A DNA stretch of 20,000 nucleotides from Actinidia chinensis (lineage: Eukaryota > Streptophyta > Magnoliopsida > Ericales > Actinidiaceae). Positions 1 to 9,123 of the stretch are shown piece by piece. Each line of letters opens with the position of its first letter. Positions within the stretch are counted from its first letter, which is position 1. The notes beneath the pieces were generated by a model. The model did no database searches. It was not told the origin of the DNA and saw only the letters and a list, made by a program, of their open reading frames with translations. The translations under genes were made by a program, and so were the position numbers. The stretch covers positions 65,001 through 85,000 of the forward strand of contig VIGQ01002152.1 of assembly GCA_009663005.1 (NCBI GenBank). Reading direction: 5' to 3'.

Positions 1-313
1 TGGGTTGCATTCTTTTATGTGAATAATGAAAAGAAAACTTAGCACCAAATTCGTTTCAAAATCGGAGACGCTATTTTCTTAGTATTCAATTATAAGAAAA
101 GCACTTAAAGTTTTCAATCAACGCACTTTAATTGTAGAAGAATCGAGCTATGTTATTTTTGATGAATCCAATGACCTTTCTTCAAAGAATATTGCAAGAA
201 ATGGAGATGTAGGTATTAAGTAAATATGGAAGATTTGGAAATCAATTAAGGAAACTGGAGCATCCAGAAGATATATTTGAGAAAGAATCAGCGGATCTAC
301 CTCAAAATGAATC
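1..313 (+). pseudogene. Ty1/copia pol relic: integrase C-terminal part and linker
   Basis: This is a fragment of a copia polyprotein, open at the window edge. Translating the three + frames piecewise gives pieces typical of the end of the integrase and the linker before reverse transcriptase: an N-N-E-K-K-N-L-like start, then VFDESND-like residues at about 156-174, a strongly conserved copia landmark. An acidic, charged stretch follows (EDLEIN, then HPEDIFEKES in another frame). The frame changes several times and stops interrupt it, so it cannot be expressed. The relic stops abruptly at 313, where a solo LTR begins, and the same polyprotein resumes at 6903. The lineage is uncertain; a SIRE/Maximus-like copia element is possible from the style of the linker. 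Family assignment rests on motif recall, not on a search. Confidence 0.75.
309..313. repeat. Target-site duplication GAATC, left copy
   Basis: The five bases GAATC directly precede the TG that opens the LTR at 314. The same five bases follow the CA that closes it at 6902. Five-base duplications are the normal product of Ty3/gypsy integration. Confidence 0.85.
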
Positions 314-1364
314 TGTCACGCCCTGCAACTTGGCCTATGCGGATTGAGGGCATGTGATAGGCCGACAGTTACCTACTAAGGCCGACTTACTTAAATGTGA
401 ATGCCTGTGCACCTACTTATTATAATGATATCAATTTATTTGTAGAATGTCATAAATAATGAAAGTAGCGAATGTGAATTGTACACAAAGGATACGAGTT
501 GTGCCAAATCTTTAAACTTCTACATATAGACGTTGGCCGATTCTTAATATACATGACATGGCCAACTATAACATACAATCATCCACTACAGAAGATAGGA
601 TCAGCCCATACAAAATGGCGTAGGGCAATTGCACAAAAAAAAACGATAATCTGCATGCTACTTCCTTCTTAAGGCCCCTCGGATGGCTTCCTGAAAAAGG
701 GTTGCAAACAAACATAAGCTATATGCTTAGTGAATAATAGTGATGCATGAACATAAAATACCTATGGGATCATTAGCGTATTATACATATCTCCATTAAA
801 AAAATATGGGAGCATAACATACTTTTTCTAAAATTTAAACTTTCATAAAATGTGAAGCTCACAAAAACATGGCATAACTTGATTTCATTACTCATTACAT
901 AACATACCTTAAAAACCTTTCATAATCGTAAAAACTGTAAGTGTTTAAGTCCGTTAAGTATTAAAAACGTAACCAACTCGGCTAAGTAACCTTTCGGTCA
1001 CGCTAGTCACCGTATAGGTTACGCTGGGGCTCTTCAGGCCAAAGATGTCTCTATCATAGATAGTTTATTTCACATCCCCTATCGTAGACTATCAGTCCTG
1101 ATTGATGTCTTGTCACGAGAAGATCCCGAGTATCACTATAGATAAAATTCTTCGCTATGATTGGAAATAATTTTCATACCACGAGTTGCACTAGAAATAA
1201 AACTATGCAGGCATTGGAAATCATTTCATACTCATGTTAGAAACAAGTTAATCCATGGGTTTGATTAATAACGTACTAGCATTGCGCCATTTAGGAAGAC
1301 ATGGCTTTCATAATGAGGAGCATAAATCTTTATGCATTAAAAGCATGAAAAAAACATGTTATGA

Positions 1365-1387
1365 CCCCCCCCCCCCCCTCCCCCCCC
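1365..1387. repeat. C-rich homopolymer tract
   Basis: A run of 23 bases, all C except one T at 1379. Such tracts are prone to length error in sequencing and to polymerase slippage in vivo. Confidence 0.9.
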
Positions 1388-1732
1388 ATAGTACATATTG
1401 GAAGCATTTTTTGAAAGTACATACCATTTTGTTAATAGGTCATGTTACTCACCTCGATTCTCTTGACTAAGTTGCTTAAGCAAGGTGTTCACTACATGTA
1501 AAGAATGGAAACATAATACTAAGTCGATGATACGAGAATAAACAAATTAAAATATATCAAAACCAAAAGCCCCCAAATCCTTAATCCGATACATACAACT
1601 CATAAATATATTTAAAGTAAAATGTTAAGGTGTACCTCTCTTCAAGCTTAATGGTATTCCAATGGCTTCTCTTGGGTTGGTTTTGACTCTCCAAACGATC
1701 TTCCCTCTTCTTCCCTTTCTTCTTTTCTGCTA

Positions 1733-1746
1733 CTCTCTCTCTCTCT
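1733..1746. repeat. (CT)7 microsatellite
   Basis: A perfect CT dinucleotide run inside a longer pyrimidine-rich stretch (about 1690-1746) of the solo LTR. Confidence 0.9.
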
Positions 1747-1866
1747 ATAAGTTAGGGGGGGTGGTTAGTTGGTAGTGTATGTGTGGGAGTGTAAGGCTAA
1801 GACACAATGGGAATAATTTCCCAGGTGTCTCTCAAGGGTTTAGTTACAAACTTACCCTCCTATTAG

Positions 1867-1890
1867 CAATACAAAAAAATATGCAAACCG
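1867..1890 (+). repeat. CACTA-like left terminal inverted repeat (outer candidate)
   Basis: CAATACAAAAAAAT followed by GTGACG at 1890, matching the right end CCTACAAGAAAAT...GTGACG in order and spacing. Choosing this end explains why GTGACG-type repeats already occur at 1890-1968. Confidence 0.55.
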
Positions 1891-2556
1891 TGACGCAATG
1901 TCCATGACGAGGTAAAAAAAATTCATCACACCAAAGATGCCTATTTGTCGAAGCAAAAATTTATTTGTCACAATACAAGAAAACAAACATTAAGGTGACA
2001 CAAAATTTTTTTATCACCATATATTGTCCATTTAGTGAGGAAAACATAATTCGTCACTAAACAAGTTTGCACAAAAAAAAGTTTAGGTGAGGACTATTTT
2101 TTTTTTGTCACTAATATTTTTTCCTCTTTTTTTATTTCATTGTAAACTTATATCAATAGGTGACAAAAAAAATTTCCCACAAAAGAAAGGTGATGGCGTG
2201 AGAATAAACTATTTCGCACCAAAATTGATTAAAAATAGTGATGACGGAATTATTTTTCTCACAAAATATAATTTTTGGGTGGGGGAAAGTGTTTCGTCAC
2301 CCAATTGTATTTATTTTGCGTGAGGAAAGAAAAATAGTTCGTCACCCAAATATTGAAACGAATAGGGTGACAAAAATTTTCCTCACAAAGATAAGTGTTT
2401 GGGGAGCAAAATTGTTTATCACCAATATATTTATTTTGCGTGAGGAAACTAGTTTCGTCACCTAATTAGTTGAAATATATATGTGACAAGAAGTTTTCCT
2501 GCCACAAAAGTAAGTGTTTGGGTGAGGAAAGTTGTTTTGTCACCCAATGTATTTAG
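1884..2556. repeat. Left subterminal repeat array of the CACTA-like element
   Basis: GTGAC/GTCAC and GTGAGG/CCTCAC cores in alternating orientation recur every 20-40 bp, separated by A/T runs. From 2253 a higher-order unit of about 117-124 bp is visible. Copies start near 2253, 2377 and 2494, each with a CTCACA or CCACAA core, TTTGGG, then GTCACC; the third is cut off at about 2556 where composition changes sharply. In the superfamily such motifs are binding sites for the TNPA-type protein; that role here is inferred. Confidence 0.78.
1969..1984 (+). repeat. CACTA-like left terminal repeat (inner candidate)
   Basis: CACAATACAAGAAAAC is followed by AAACATTAAGGTGACAC. It matches the right terminus (CCTACAAGAAAAT) more closely than the outer candidate does, yet GTGACG-type repeats lie outside it. 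It may be a duplicated end or the true end of the element. Confidence 0.6.
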
Positions 2557-2765
2557 AGGATGTCAAGCGGGCCTCATGTCGGCAACGGCACGGTACAAGT
2601 TGGGCACGAAACGACACGGGTCTGAGCGGGCAGGGACACGAAAAATGGTGGGACATGGCATGGTAGTTGGCCCCCAAGGCTACGCATGGCATGACAAGGT
2701 CAAAGTCGAGCACGGCAACGAGACGAAATAGAAGTGGCACAGGACACGCATTTGTAATGGCATGA
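2557..2765. other. GC-rich block with CACGG/GGCACG motifs inside the CACTA-like element
   Basis: Base composition switches abruptly from AT-rich repeats to a G+C-rich stretch of about 200 bp carrying recurring short motifs such as GGCACGG, CACGAAACGACACGGG, GGCATGG and GGCATGACA. Open frames exist on both strands (2483-2731 on +, 2540-2740 on -), but this follows from the composition and short repeats; neither resembles a known protein. It looks like a degenerate short-period repeat rather than a gene. Confidence 0.55.
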
Positions 2766-3325
2766 CATGCAATGAAAGTGGAAAGAAATGATTAATTATT
2801 AAATAAATTAAAATTAATTAAATTAAATAAGTTGGCTTGCATAATAAGAAAAAAATGAGAAAAAATAAAAATAATTTTTGAATAAGAAAAAAGGTAAAAT
2901 AAAATAAAAGTTGACTTGTTTATGGGCAATGGAAATAAAAAAAACAAATAAATAAAATAAAATATTTTTTTATTAAATAAATGGACTTTTCAAATGCTAT
3001 AAGAAGAAAAAAAAAAATAAAAAAAATTAAGCGAAATTATGAATACAAAATAAAAAAAGAGGAATAAAATAACAATTAAAATTTTGTACAAAAAATATAA
3101 AAATTTAACATTTTAATTATGACCCATAGAAGGCCAAATAAGACAAAAATCTAGTTTTTAAAAATAAAATTATTTTATTTCAAAAAAGAGGAGAAAAAAT
3201 TCAAAAATATTTTGTTAATAATAAAAATAAAAAAATTTGATTTTGCATTGAGTAGGTCAAAATTGAATTTTTTAATTATAAAAATATGTATAACAATTAA
3301 TTTATTATGAGAATAGATTACAACA
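2766..3325. repeat. AT-rich low-complexity DNA
   Basis: More than 500 bp made mostly of A runs with AAATAAAATAAA-type motifs and few C residues, strand-asymmetric (A on +). No coding frame. It could act as a matrix-attachment-type region, but nothing in the sequence proves it. Confidence 0.7.
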
Positions 3326-3349
3326 ATCGCCAATAAATATGATGATCCA

Positions 3350-3540
3350 CACCGTTCATTTTTATGTGTCTGATATTTTAATCATTTTCGTCAAATTTAA
3401 GTCTATCGGGTACGGAAGCCTTTTTATTCGGGACATGCATTCATTTATTCATTATCAACCGATTAATTTGGTCTCCTTGATTAAGTACGTAATGATAATT
3501 AAATCAGTTATTTTTTGGATAGAGGATATAATCCTCTACT
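3350..3540 (+). repeat. Diverged direct repeat, copy A
   Basis: It shares an ordered series of motifs with copy B at 3868-4040: CGTTCA near the start, TCAA(A)TTT(A)AGT, an A-rich C-to-TTTT run, CGGGGAC or CGGGAC, ATTTATTCA, TCTC, AAGTACGTAATGATAA, then T-rich DNA. The order and spacing are kept, so it is a real duplication, though diverged. Confidence 0.55.
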
Positions 3541-3867
3541 TAAAATTAGAGGTCGATTCGAAAAACATGCTCTGAGGCCATCGAGTCATGCATATATGAC
3601 AATTATTGCTCATAGATGCCACCGAATGGATCTATTAGGGAGTTGCCGATATTTGATCGCCACCGTTTTGGTTTTTTTAAAAAAATTATTAAATGATAAG
3701 ATATGAAATCATAACGTTTTACATTGAACATTCGGGGATCGGAGCTTGCAACCTGCCTTTCAATCCGATACATCAAACTTACTTTAGTTTTGAACCAATT
3801 TATTATAGTTATAGGGATAATGTACGATAGCTAAACGATATCAGTACAATTCTAATGAGCCAAAAAC

Positions 3868-4040
3868 GTTCACTTTATTTGTCTTGCGTTTTGTTAAAAT
3901 ACTCTTGCCAATTTTGAAGTGTATGAAAACCCTTTTCATCGGGGACCATCGATTTATTCAAAAATTAAAAAATTTATCTCATTCGATCTCAAGTACGTAA
4001 TGATAAGAATTTACTTCAATTTTGCATAAAAGATGTAATC
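3868..4040 (+). repeat. Diverged direct repeat, copy B
   Basis: Second copy of the segment at 3350-3540, about 515 bp downstream, with the exact shared core AAGTACGTAATGATAA. The 330 bp between the copies shows no recognised feature. Confidence 0.55.
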
Positions 4041-4179
4041 AATCCCACATAAAAACATAGCCTGTTTCGATTACGAAAAAAAATTACTATGACATCCTTC
4101 AAGTATACAATTTTTACGGCAATTTTACAATTGTTGCATATAGTATTATACGAACACTGAGAATATCAATTTTAAAATC

Positions 4180-4612
4180 CCGCTAATAATGTTGGCATGA
4201 AATTTTGAACCCCCACCAAATCTTGAGGACACCAAATCGAAGGTCCGTCGATCTCTCTCAATATCAAGGTGTTTCAAATATCCCACCCCCTACTATCAAA
4301 AGGTAGAGGTATTCTCAACTTATTCCATATCCAAATAGTCTAAAGCATTTAACATCTCAAATGAGTCCAACCATTCCTATGAGGACCATTGTTCCACCCC
4401 CATACTGTCACCACTCTCCAATCCAACCATGAACTCAGCTACCTTTCATCTCCAACCTCCAGCACCCCACCACTGGTCCACCACCTACGCTTGTCGAATC
4501 TCTCCCTTCCCCCCTCCCAACACTCCCCACCTAAGTCAATTTGGATTGAAACCTCTACCCTCTTGACAGTACAAAATTGTTTCTTGTCTGTCTATCAATA
4601 GGTTCAATTACT
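4180..4612. other. C/T-rich stretch, possible captured gene-edge DNA
   Basis: The + strand is rich in C and T with almost no runs of A (CCACCC, CTCTCC, CCTCCC). Plant 5' untranslated leaders and first exons often look like this, and CACTA elements are known to pick up gene fragments. The 70-codon frame at 4389-4601 is Ser/Pro/His/Leu-rich, as expected from the composition, and matches no family I know. Capture is an inference. Confidence 0.35.
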
Positions 4613-6214
4613 AGATAGTTACATATACATTACTACACACACACACATGATTAGGGCATGTCAAGTGTGGTGGATTAAAAACCTTATTTATTACCTCTTA
4701 TACGGGATTTGAAGGCATTCTATTCCTGTAAAACTGAAGGGCAAGAGGATGAAAAAAAACTGAAGTGGATTTTGTTCTGTTTAATAATGTTACTGGTCTT
4801 ATGTTACCTATTATCACGTTACTGTGCTCTGCAAACAATGGTAGGTTGCATGATGATGCATTTCTCATTCTGACTGTTATTTTTATTTTGTTTGTGTTTC
4901 AAGTTTCTATTCATTCAGGGCATTTCTGCAATTTGCCTAAACCATTTGGGATTATGTTATACCAAGCCTGTAAGTGACACGTGATTATTTACATGGATGC
5001 AAACTTTATGACCAAATCTCTTATTTTGAGGTCATGTGTGAGGAAGGACACGGCCTGCACTTGGTGGCACTTATGTTGGTGGGATTTTATATATGCTTTT
5101 TGGTGCACGGGCATTCACTTTCTATGCTTATTGGATAAAGGTTTGAATTGAACATTTGATTGGTTAGGCCTTCCGAAGCCATGCGAAAAGATGGAAATCT
5201 ATTGGGTTTTGTTTCTTAAACCTTTATGCCTCTACTGGATGTTATGCTTGACTCTGGTACAGAATGTATTACAATGAGGTGGTCACTTTTTTTTGCGCAC
5301 ATTTTGCCTTTATTTCAACCAGTTTCTTATTTTCTTTTCTATTTTTTTTTCACCACGTTCCTATGAGTTTAATTGTTTTTATATTATAATCTTTTTTTTA
5401 TTTTAGTTGTTTCTTTTATCATGATCCATTCCCAGTTTTTTCACCATAGTTGTTTGTATGAAGATGCAATCTGGGATGAATTAGGTATGTGGATTTGATT
5501 GTTAGAACTTCAAACAATACAAACAGGGTGATAATTGCCATCAATTTTTTTACCCAAGTTCATTTTATTGAAGCAGCAAAATAATTAAGATACCACGAGC
5601 TAGTTGAACAAAAGAGGAACATGGGAGGATGTTGGCTAGTGTTTTGGGAGATCTTAACAAACCACGGGTACACCGGTTTAAAGACTTGCTGATTAGTTAT
5701 TTGTATGTTTTCTATTTACATGCCATAAAATCATGAAGTTTCGTATAAAAGTGTAGATGACAATGCCCAAATTTTAGCCAAATTTGTTGAGGGTGAGGGA
5801 ACTGGATTTTTTATGTTTGCAGAATGATATGCAAAGGTTGGTAGGATGAGGAAAGGAGTGTGCTATTTCTATGAAGGAAACTTTTTTGGACTTGTTTCAT
5901 TTCTGGATCAAGTTTCAAAATCTTCGTTCATTTTTGTTTTTTAGTAATGTTACCAACTACTCTTCTTTTGCTACTGGTATAGGAATAAAAAAGTTTATAT
6001 ATGGTGAACATTATATAATCTAGGGTACTTTGTTGTTGTCATTGTGGTACACAAATATATTATTTATGAAAATATGTAATTTATAGTCAAATTTTAGTTG
6101 TGTTGTATTATTAATTTAAGATTCTTGCTAGATTCTAAATGGACAAGGACATTATATGTCAATGGAGTTACTAAGGATGATTTGTTTTTGTCTTTTACTT
6201 TTATAAATATATTT
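4613..6214. other. T-rich, intron-like interior of the CACTA-like element
   Basis: About 1.6 kb, T-rich on the + strand, with several places that resemble plant intron ends (for example TTTATGTTTGCAG before 5822). A more balanced island at about 5018-5135 has an open + frame including GLHLVALMLVGFYICFLVHG, a hydrophobic helix-like run that ends at a stop at about 5138. I do not recognise the protein. An (AC)n run is at 4635-4647. The pattern fits an intron-rich gene fragment read on +, but without a match this is speculation. Confidence 0.35.
4635..4647. repeat. (AC)n microsatellite
   Basis: A perfect AC dinucleotide run of 13 bases in T-rich DNA. Confidence 0.85.
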
Positions 6215-6790
6215 TACGTGATGGAATTTTTATCACCAAAAAGATGTCCTAAAAAAAATTTTTGTGACAAATATTTCGTCACTGCTTAGATTTAATGTAA
6301 ATTATAGGTGACAAAAAAGTTCTCACCTTACTATTTTTCTAATTGGTTAAATTTAATTTTATGTGACGAAAGTTTTTCCTCACAATGTTGTTTACGTGGT
6401 TTTTTTAGCAACTATTGTGATGAAATGGATAATTGATGACAAAAAATATAAAAATGATGAAGAAAATATTTCGTCATAAAACAATCACATAGGTAACAGA
6501 AAGGTTGTCCTCACATATGTTGTTTACAACAGAGGTTAGCAACTATTTGGACAAATGGATAGTTGGTGACACAAAATATTTCATCATAAAACATTTAGTA
6601 TAGGTAACAAAATAAATTCGTCACAAAACAAGTACTATAGTGACGAAAATAAAAAAATTGTCACCAGGAGATTTTTGTGACGACCCTTTGTTGAGAAAAT
6701 AGTTTTGTCACTCATTCCGTACCCCTATTACTATTTGTGAGTTGAGGAAAAAACATATAATTTGAGATGAATTTAATTCGTCACTATTTA
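6215..6790. repeat. Right subterminal repeat array of the CACTA-like element
   Basis: GTGAC/GTCAC cores alternate again, with TTTCGTCA and CCTCACA versions. A longer unit of about 130 bp is present twice, starting near 6378 and 6508; each has TCCTCACA, ATGTTGTTTAC, TTAGCAACTAT, ACAAATGGATA or GAAATGGATA, a GTTGGTGAC or ATTGATGAC core, ATATTTC, then ATAGGTAACA. The unit differs from that in the left array, so the two arms expanded separately. Confidence 0.77.
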
Positions 6791-6804
6791 CATTTTCTTG
6801 TAGG
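6785..6804 (-). repeat. CACTA-like right terminal inverted repeat
   Basis: The + strand ends TTTTCTTGTAGG; on the minus strand this reads CCTACAAGAAAA, close to the CACTACAAGAAAA consensus, with one or two terminal bases changed or lost. Confidence 0.7.
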
Positions 6805-6902
6805 TATTCACTTTGACCCCTATAAATTAATAAAATCAACAAAACGTAAAATATAAGTCGTCATTTACATAATAAAAAAAATAATGGGTTGTGGATGTTA
6901 CA
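6805..6902 (-). repeat. Solo LTR, right segment
   Basis: The last 98 bp of the interrupted LTR, ending GGATGTTACA at 6902 and followed by GAATC. On the minus strand it is the first part of the LTR, beginning TGTAACATCC. Confidence 0.72.
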
Positions 6903-6907
6903 GAATC
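6903..6907. repeat. Target-site duplication GAATC, right copy
   Basis: Identical to 309-313 and directly after the CA end of the solo LTR. The copia reading resumes immediately after it. Confidence 0.85.
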
Positions 6908-7945
6908 AACAAAAAGCAAGGTCTTCTTATTGACAACCTCTAACTTACCAAGAGAGTGGAAAATTCGTCCACACCACCCAACGACCTAATCATAGGTGAT
7001 CCCTAAAAGGTGGAACCAATAGACATTCTATAGAAATAAACTATGTAATCTTTCATTTCTTCCAATGAGAAAACCAAGAATTTCGTGAAGTTGACTTTGA
7101 CTTAATATTGATAATAGCTATTGCAGAAAATTAAAAAAATTTGAAAGAGCAAAGTTTGACCTTTGACCTAGACGAAATGACCAATTTATTATAGGTACCA
7201 AAAAATGGGTTTTAGAAAAACAAGCTAGATGAAATCTAGAACCATTATTATGAATAAGCTAGACGTATAAAGCAATGTTATAGTCAAGAAGAGGGGATTA
7301 ATTTTGATGAATTCTTTTGCACCCGTAGCCTAGGACTAGAGCCATACGCATGTTGCTAGCATTGCATGCTATATGATTTTAGATTTATCAAAATGGATAA
7401 AAAAAAAAAGTATATTTTTAAACATGGATATATTACAGAAGAAGTTTACGTAAACACACCTCCAGGTTTGAGGAATCATGAATTTTCAAAATAATGTTGT
7501 TTACATACTAAAGAATATATGTATTGAAACAAGCATCAAGAGTATGGTATAATAGACTTAGCAAAATTCTAAATGGATAATAATTTTTCACGGAAAAATA
7601 GACAAACTCTTTTTATAAAAATGAAAGATCATGATATGCTCATGGTACAAATATAGGTGGAAGATATTATATTTGGTTCTACTAATTAAAAAAATTTGTG
7701 CAAAGAGTTTGCTAAGTGTGATGCAAGCTTAAGATGAGCATGTGGAGGATGAGCTCAATTTTGTTATCAGATTGAAAATTCAAGCAAAAAATTTTACGAG
7801 GTAGATTGCTTGTACATTTAGGTGTATATTTTATCTAATCTAATGCAGAGTTCCAAAGCGTAGGAATCACAAGGGAAGCCATAATACTCAGAAGTACCGA
7901 GTCATTTTCATAGAGAGCGGATTTGCAAGATGAGCTTTTTTTTCA
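6903..7945 (+). pseudogene. Ty1/copia pol relic: reverse transcriptase
   Basis: Continuation of the pol relic at 1-313. In order, piecewise translation gives NLPREWK (6942-6962) and a HP..DLIIGDP-like stretch, which precede RT in copia elements. Next come a degraded WVFRNKLDE block (about 7205-7240), SQEEGINFDE then APVA (7281-7330), EVYV..PPG (7439-7470), VEDIIFGSTN (7657-7686), LCKEFAK (7695-7715), an ELNF-like piece (7751-7763) and MQSSKA (7844-7861). This is the copia RT in correct domain order. Many frameshifts and stops break it, and the catalytic YVDD has become stop-VED. It ends near 7945, where unrelated DNA starts; the missing continuation is found at 9124. Confidence 0.82.
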
Positions 7946-9123
7946 AGTGTAAAAGGGTCAAAATGTATTTTTGTGATTTTTAAAAACATAATGCAATGAA
8001 ATATAAAGTACAAAATATGAAAATGGCTCGCGTTCAAGTACTTAATCTTCTCCTAACTTAAATGTTTTAATATCTTCTCTCACTGAACTCAAACACATCT
8101 CAGTTATATTATGATATTGGTTGAAAAGATTTAGACCGGTTTAATTCAAAATTATATTTTTATGGGATTAAAAAAATGTATTATGAAATCATAATGGATT
8201 TGGATATGGTTGCATAAAAACCTTCCCCCCCCCCCCCCCCCCCCCCTAAAAGCAATAATATTGATCTAAGCATTCATTACTTGTACCAAGTGTTTTGTTG
8301 ACAAATACTCAAAGATATGTGAAAATTTCATGTTTTGATTTAATAATACCATTAATCATTTTAACAACTATTAAAATCATTTTGGAAAAGAAGAGAACAA
8401 ATTAGTATTAAGGGTCGAAAGAGGACCGTAGTTCTCAAACAGAAAACTTAATCTACCGCCCTCTACTGAGGAAAACTCAAACATAAATTTAAATAAAATG
8501 AGTAAAATCAAAACAATACAAACATGAATCATAAAAAAATAAAAATTAAAAACTAAACATGCATTTAAGGTAGTCTGTAATAAAAATAACATAGTATTAA
8601 TGAAAATTATAAAAATTAAATTAAAAAAAATTACAAACTTTACTGAAGAGGGTTGAATCTGAAAAACAAGGGCTTGAACTTGAATATAAAAAACTAACTA
8701 TCTAAAAAACCTAAACTAAGAAAATAAAAGATGCAAATGAAAATGGAAGTGGTTCTTGCCCGCAAGGTCTCCCTTCGGATGTGATGAGTGTGAGCCCTTT
8801 TAAAAGGCGAAGAACAGCCAGAGATGCCCCTCCCTTAGGTGCCAGCCTTGATTTGCATGTGGATGTTTTGCTTTTTATTCTCCATATATATGTAATAATA
8901 TGGAGAAATAAAGAGAATGAGAGTGGGGGGTGGACTACCGGTAGTGCCTAAATTACACTACTGATAGTGAGCTTTGTTTGATTACACTTTGCTCTTGCTT
9001 TTAGTAACTTCTGATAATCTACAAAATACCCACAAAATATAATCAAACAAATACCTAATTAAAATAAGAAAATTAACGATAATTCTAAGTCTACAAAATA
9101 CACTTAAAGGCCTAAATATATTT
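7946..9123. other. Unclassified insertion in the copia relic
   Basis: About 1.2 kb of AT-rich DNA separates two parts of the copia pol frame that should be nearly adjacent, so it must be an insertion. It has no coding frame of note. It includes a 22-C tract (8225-8246), a more balanced segment (8740-8870), and at 8936-8970 the palindromic CTACCGGTAG followed by a related ACTACTGATAGTG. This recalls the LTR-type DNA at 10560-10690, so a solo or broken LTR is the likeliest identity. I could not find clear TG...CA ends or a target duplication. Confidence 0.45.
8225..8246. repeat. 22-base C homopolymer
   Basis: An uninterrupted run of C residues; its length should be treated as approximate. Confidence 0.9.

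Larger units (their letters stand above)
314..1866 (-). repeat. Solo LTR, left segment
   Basis: Noncoding LTR sequence up to the CACTA-like insertion. It contains a C-tract at 1365-1387 and a pyrimidine-rich stretch ending in a (CT)7 run at 1733-1746. On the minus strand this would be a GA-rich leader-like stretch, common in plant LTRs. The only open frames are short and show no codon structure. Confidence 0.7.
1867..6804. mobile_element. CACTA-like (En/Spm) DNA transposon, probably non-autonomous
   Basis: The left end reads CAATACAAAAAAATATGCAA and the right end, reverse-complemented, reads CCTACAAGAAAATGTAAATA. Both resemble the CACTACAAGAAAA termini of plant CACTA elements. Each end is followed inward by GTGACG and then a dense array of GTGAC/GTCAC-cored subterminal repeats, the hallmark of the superfamily. 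The candidate 3-bp target duplication is imperfect (TAG at 1864-1866, TAT at 6805-6807). A second, better left terminus lies at 1969-1984, so the left boundary is uncertain by about 100 bp. The 3.7-kb interior shows no TNP2/TNPA-like protein in any frame; it is a mosaic of a GC-rich block, AT-rich DNA, a duplicated segment and gene-like DNA. If autonomous once, it has lost its transposase. Confidence 0.75.
314..6902 (-). mobile_element. Solo Ty3/gypsy-type LTR, split by a CACTA-like insertion
   Basis: The + strand starts TGTCACGCCC and ends GGATGTTACA, so on the minus strand it reads TGTAACATCC...GGGCGTGACA. These are common terminal sequences of plant gypsy LTRs, which sets the likely orientation as minus. 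It is flanked by perfect GAATC repeats and interrupts a copia pol reading frame on both sides. No gag, pol, primer binding site or polypurine tract lies inside, so it is a solo LTR left by recombination between the two LTRs of a full element. Without the CACTA-like insert the LTR would be about 1.65 kb (314-1866 plus 6805-6902). It carries no significant coding frame. It is not the same family as the element at 10959-20000: the two share only the CGTGACA-type end. Confidence 0.82.

Noticed and set aside
2087..2731. Overlapping + frames in the left CACTA array and GC block
   Set aside because: They are translations of subterminal and short-period repeats; no conserved protein features.
4389..4601. 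70-codon + frame as a secreted Ser/Pro-rich protein
   Set aside because: Composition alone explains it; no signal peptide-like start and no known family.
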